In this document: positions 4,195 through 6,238 of the stretch, piece after piece
Position numbering within the stretch: the first letter of the stretch is position 1
How the letters are laid out: each line of letters starts with the position of its first letter
Source of the DNA: Candidatus Magasanikiibacteriota bacterium
Lineage (GTDB): Bacteria > Patescibacteriota > Patescibacteriia > Magasanikbacterales > UBA922
Assembly (NCBI GenBank): GCA_023246555.1
Contig: JAHFIC010000040.1
Location: 1 to 6,238, forward strand
Direction of reading: 5' to 3'
Length of the DNA: 6,238 bases
Notes under the pieces: generated by a model
The model's input: the letters and a program-made list of their open reading frames with translations, nothing else
Told to the model about the DNA's origin: nothing
The model's database searches: none
Translations under genes and position numbers: made by a program

Positions 4195-4220
4195 AAAATC
4201 CGCCTGACCGGCGGATTTTG
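4195..4220. terminator. Bidirectional terminator between convergent genes
   Basis: AAAATCCGCC (4195-4204), loop TGACC, GGCGGATTTT (4210-4219): a perfect 10-bp stem with A4 and T4 ends, so it can work on both strands. It lies 7 nt after the stop of the 28-aa gene and directly after the stop of the endonuclease gene (4221) on the other strand. Confidence 0.8.
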
Positions 4221-5501
4221 TTATTCCAGCAATAATTTACCTTGCTTTACCCCACCGCGATCTTCTGCTTCACCAAAAACTTTTACAACACCGAAAATGC
4301 CATCGTACCCTGGTTTCACGGTAATCTGCCCAGTCCGTACCCGATCAATCGCTCGGGCAATTTCTGCGGTGCTTGCTCTGGCGATATCCTCAAGCGATGC
4401 GTGGAGGAGAATAAAAAACTCATTCCCAACTTTTTTGATGAGTGTGTCATACATCTTCACGACTGACTTACTTGCCACACCGACGTCGAACGTATCCGCA
4501 ATAATTTCTGGGAGTGGCACGAGACTTCGAAACGGGATCTTCTCGGAAAGAATTTTTTTTGCTTCTTCATCACTTCGATCTGCCAATTCCTCCACCCGAT
4601 TCATGACTCCAATCGTCAACGGTTTTTTGCATTTGGGACAACACCCTCCATATCGTTTTGTTTCCTTTGGCGCACAGACAAACCTGCAATCCGCGTGGCC
4701 ATCGAGGTAATACTTTCCTTCTTCAGGATAAAATTCAATGGTATATGGAAAACCATTCGAACCACCAACGCGAATGTTGCGAATGATTTCATCATAGGTG
4801 ATATCTTCATCCCGGGCAAAACGCATCACATTCGCTTCACGGCCAAGCTTTTGCAGGCTATGAGCGTCGGAATTGGAAATTAATGTGATCTGATCGAGTT
4901 TTGACCATCGACGATTCATCAATGGGTCACTCGAAAGTCCGGTTTCAATCGCAAAAATATGCGGTGTGAGATCTTCAAAACATTCTTCAAGCGAATCATA
5001 CCCACCCTTTGAGCCAAAAATTCCAAACCACGGCGTCCAGGCATGCGCGGGAATCATAACCATCTTTTCATCAATACCAAGCATGAGAGAAAGAAGATCT
5101 TTCGATGTAATTCCAAGAATAGGGCGGCCATCCGCACGAATGTTACACCCCCGCGATTCAAGCGCGGCACTAAATTTTTGCGCTATTTGAAGATTGGGAG
5201 CAAAAATAAGATGATGGACACGGCGTGTTTCTCCTCCATGCTTTTTTATGGATGACACCTCGGTTCCAATGACGAACCGTATGTTGCTTCCGGCATTTTT
5301 AAGCGCATACATACCTGCTCTTTCTTCAAAAAGCTCTTCTTTGAGATGCGCAAACCACGCCGGATGCGTAAAATCTCCCGTTGCGACAATGTTAATCCCT
5401 CGTTCTTCGCACGCGGTCGCAATATTCGGTAAGAGCAGATCTTTCGAACATGCGCGAGAATATTTTGAATGAATGTGTAAATCGAGAATCGTTTCTATCA
5501 C
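4221..5501 (-). CDS. Endonuclease Q-type DNA repair nuclease (PHP domain)
   Basis: 426 aa from GTG 5501, close to the usual size of endonuclease Q, which nicks DNA 5' of deaminated bases (uracil, hypoxanthine, xanthine) and abasic sites. Seen: the PHP metal site with Asp7-x-His9-x-His11 in 'DLHIHSKYSRACSKD', Asp43 and His46 in 'TGDFTHP', Glu81 in 'GTEVSS', His153 in 'PAHAWTPWFG', and Asp212/His214 in 'SNSDAH'. A zinc-finger region follows (Cys272, Cys276, Cys288, Cys291; Cys287 extra). The family's C-terminal part is also clear: 'VMNRVEELADR' (299-309), 'PFRSLVPL' (323-330), 'PGYDGIFG' (397-404). GTG was chosen because it starts one base after the upstream gene's TAG (5503-5505), suggesting coupling. 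An ATG at 5564 would overlap that gene by about 60 nt. GGTGG (5506-5510) is a weak binding site. Confidence 0.88.
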   Translation of the reverse strand: MIETILDLHIHSKYSRACSKDLLLPNIATACEERGINIVATGDFTHPAWFAHLKEELFEERAGMYALKNAGSNIRFVIGTEVSSIKKHGGETRRVHHLIFAPNLQIAQKFSAALESRGCNIRADGRPILGITSKDLLSLMLGIDEKMVMIPAHAWTPWFGIFGSKGGYDSLEECFEDLTPHIFAIETGLSSDPLMNRRWSKLDQITLISNSDAHSLQKLGREANVMRFARDEDITYDEIIRNIRVGGSNGFPYTIEFYPEEGKYYLDGHADCRFVCAPKETKRYGGCCPKCKKPLTIGVMNRVEELADRSDEEAKKILSEKIPFRSLVPLPEIIADTFDVGVASKSVVKMYDTLIKKVGNEFFILLHASLEDIARASTAEIARAIDRVRTGQITVKPGYDGIFGVVKVFGEAEDRGGVKQGKLLLE

Positions 5502-5502
5502 A

Positions 5503-6238
5503 CTACCACCATTTCGAATTATTCGTAATGAAGTCCATAAGCGCATCAAACTTGGGAGAACCACCGCTATTGCTTCGGAATGTCTGTTGATTCATTTGAA
5601 AAAGATTTTCCAATGCGCCAAACCGTCCAGCTCCGCCACTCGCGTATGCGCCGATATTCACAAAGTGCGTAAAGAGATGCCCTCCAGCTGATCGCCACGC
5701 ATTCAACAGCCGTGTATATGCAGTCCCCATTCGTGTTTCACGATTTGCTCTGTTCATGAGATCCGATAATGCAGCATACCCGGGATCCGAACTCGGGAGA
5801 AGCTCGACCAAATGCTGACCGCCTTCATACGTAATTGGTTGAAGACCGAGACTGAGTGCATACGTTGCATTATCTGTCATTCCAGTAATGACACGAGGAA
5901 TCACTGTGTTGTTGAGAAAATCAAAAAACTGATCAAGTGTGTAGCCAGTAATTGTTGGTTGTTCTGTGGGATTGGGATTGAAGTATGGCGCAACGGCTAG
6001 TGCGTCAACCTCTTGATATGCATTTTGCCAGGTCAACACTTGGTACGCTGGCCATGGAGCATTAATTGTGGTAGAACGTGGGTTAGCTTGCACACCAACA
6101 ACTCTGACTAATCTATTTGAAGAACCACAGGAGGATTTGCTGGGACCTCCGCAAAACACTTCGTTCCAGATACGAAACATGGCGACAGATGCTTGAGAAT
6201 AATATCGAAGCATTGCCTGATTTGAGTCAGTGGAAAGT
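5503..6238 (-). CDS. C-terminal part of a glycosidase-like (cellulose-binding-protein-like) protein
   Basis: The frame is open to the right window edge, so only the last 244 residues are visible; the internal ATG at 6213 is not a convincing start. The segment resembles the TIM-barrel-like region of bacterial extracellular proteins often annotated as cellulose-binding or glycosidase-like: 'FRIWNEVF', 'LVRVVGVQA', 'LTWQNAYQEVDALAVAPYF', 'PITYEGGQHLV' with a Glu placed like a barrel catalytic or ligand residue, 'ANRETRMGTAYTRLLNAWRSAGG' and 'FTHFVNIG'. It ends in Lys-Trp-Trp with no wall anchor or membrane tail. A signal peptide, if any, is outside the window. The stop is one base before the endonuclease start, so the two are probably cotranscribed. 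Carbohydrate substrate and enzymatic activity are unproven. Confidence 0.65.
   Translation of the reverse strand, partial: LSTDSNQAMLRYYSQASVAMFRIWNEVFCGGPSKSSCGSSNRLVRVVGVQANPRSTTINAPWPAYQVLTWQNAYQEVDALAVAPYFNPNPTEQPTITGYTLDQFFDFLNNTVIPRVITGMTDNATYALSLGLQPITYEGGQHLVELLPSSDPGYAALSDLMNRANRETRMGTAYTRLLNAWRSAGGHLFTHFVNIGAYASGGAGRFGALENLFQMNQQTFRSNSGGSPKFDALMDFITNNSKWW

Overview
This window reads like a small, compact bacterial genome. It has tightly packed genes, tRNA genes without an encoded CCA end, near-leaderless promoters and a moderately AT-rich base composition. These traits, with an endonuclease Q homologue and several unplaceable proteins, would fit a Patescibacteria/CPR-type bacterium. 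That is an inference from style; no marker gene fixes the lineage. Stops TAA, TAG and TGA are all used as plain stops, and no gene carries an in-frame TGA, so I see no sign of the UGA-to-Gly code of Gracilibacteria/SR1.

Left part (1-740, minus strand): one transcription unit runs leftwards from a promoter at 711-739. It holds a truncated 5' tRNA half, a complete tRNA-Ile(UAU), and an RluA-family pseudouridine synthase whose frame is broken by a TAA. An inverted repeat flanks the complete tRNA and would extend its acceptor stem. Divergent from it, a promoter at 750-778 drives an HD-domain phosphohydrolase (789-1520). The 3' end of that gene carries a promoter for tRNA-Arg(CCG).

Middle (1603-3750, plus strand): a hairpin-rich spacer ends in a strong terminator and is followed by a perfect TTGACA box and a GC-rich gene for a CheY-like protein lacking the phosphoacceptor Asp. 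A terminator and a non-coding gap follow. Next comes the most interesting element: a promoter, a 24-codon leader ORF with three consecutive Arg codons, an antiterminator-like helix overlapping the end of that ORF, and a strong hairpin with a U-rich tail. All of this lies directly before a 370-aa putative ATP-grasp-type ligase. The layout is that of a ribosome-mediated attenuator.

Right part (3750-6238): a 350-bp AT-rich spacer carries four consecutive perfect inverted repeats, a DnaA-box-like site and a promoter. It leads to a 28-residue extremely Lys/Arg-rich protein. A bidirectional terminator separates this from a convergent minus-strand pair: an endonuclease Q-type DNA repair nuclease (4221-5501) and, one base upstream of it, the 3' part of a probable extracellular glycosidase-like protein that enters from beyond the right edge.
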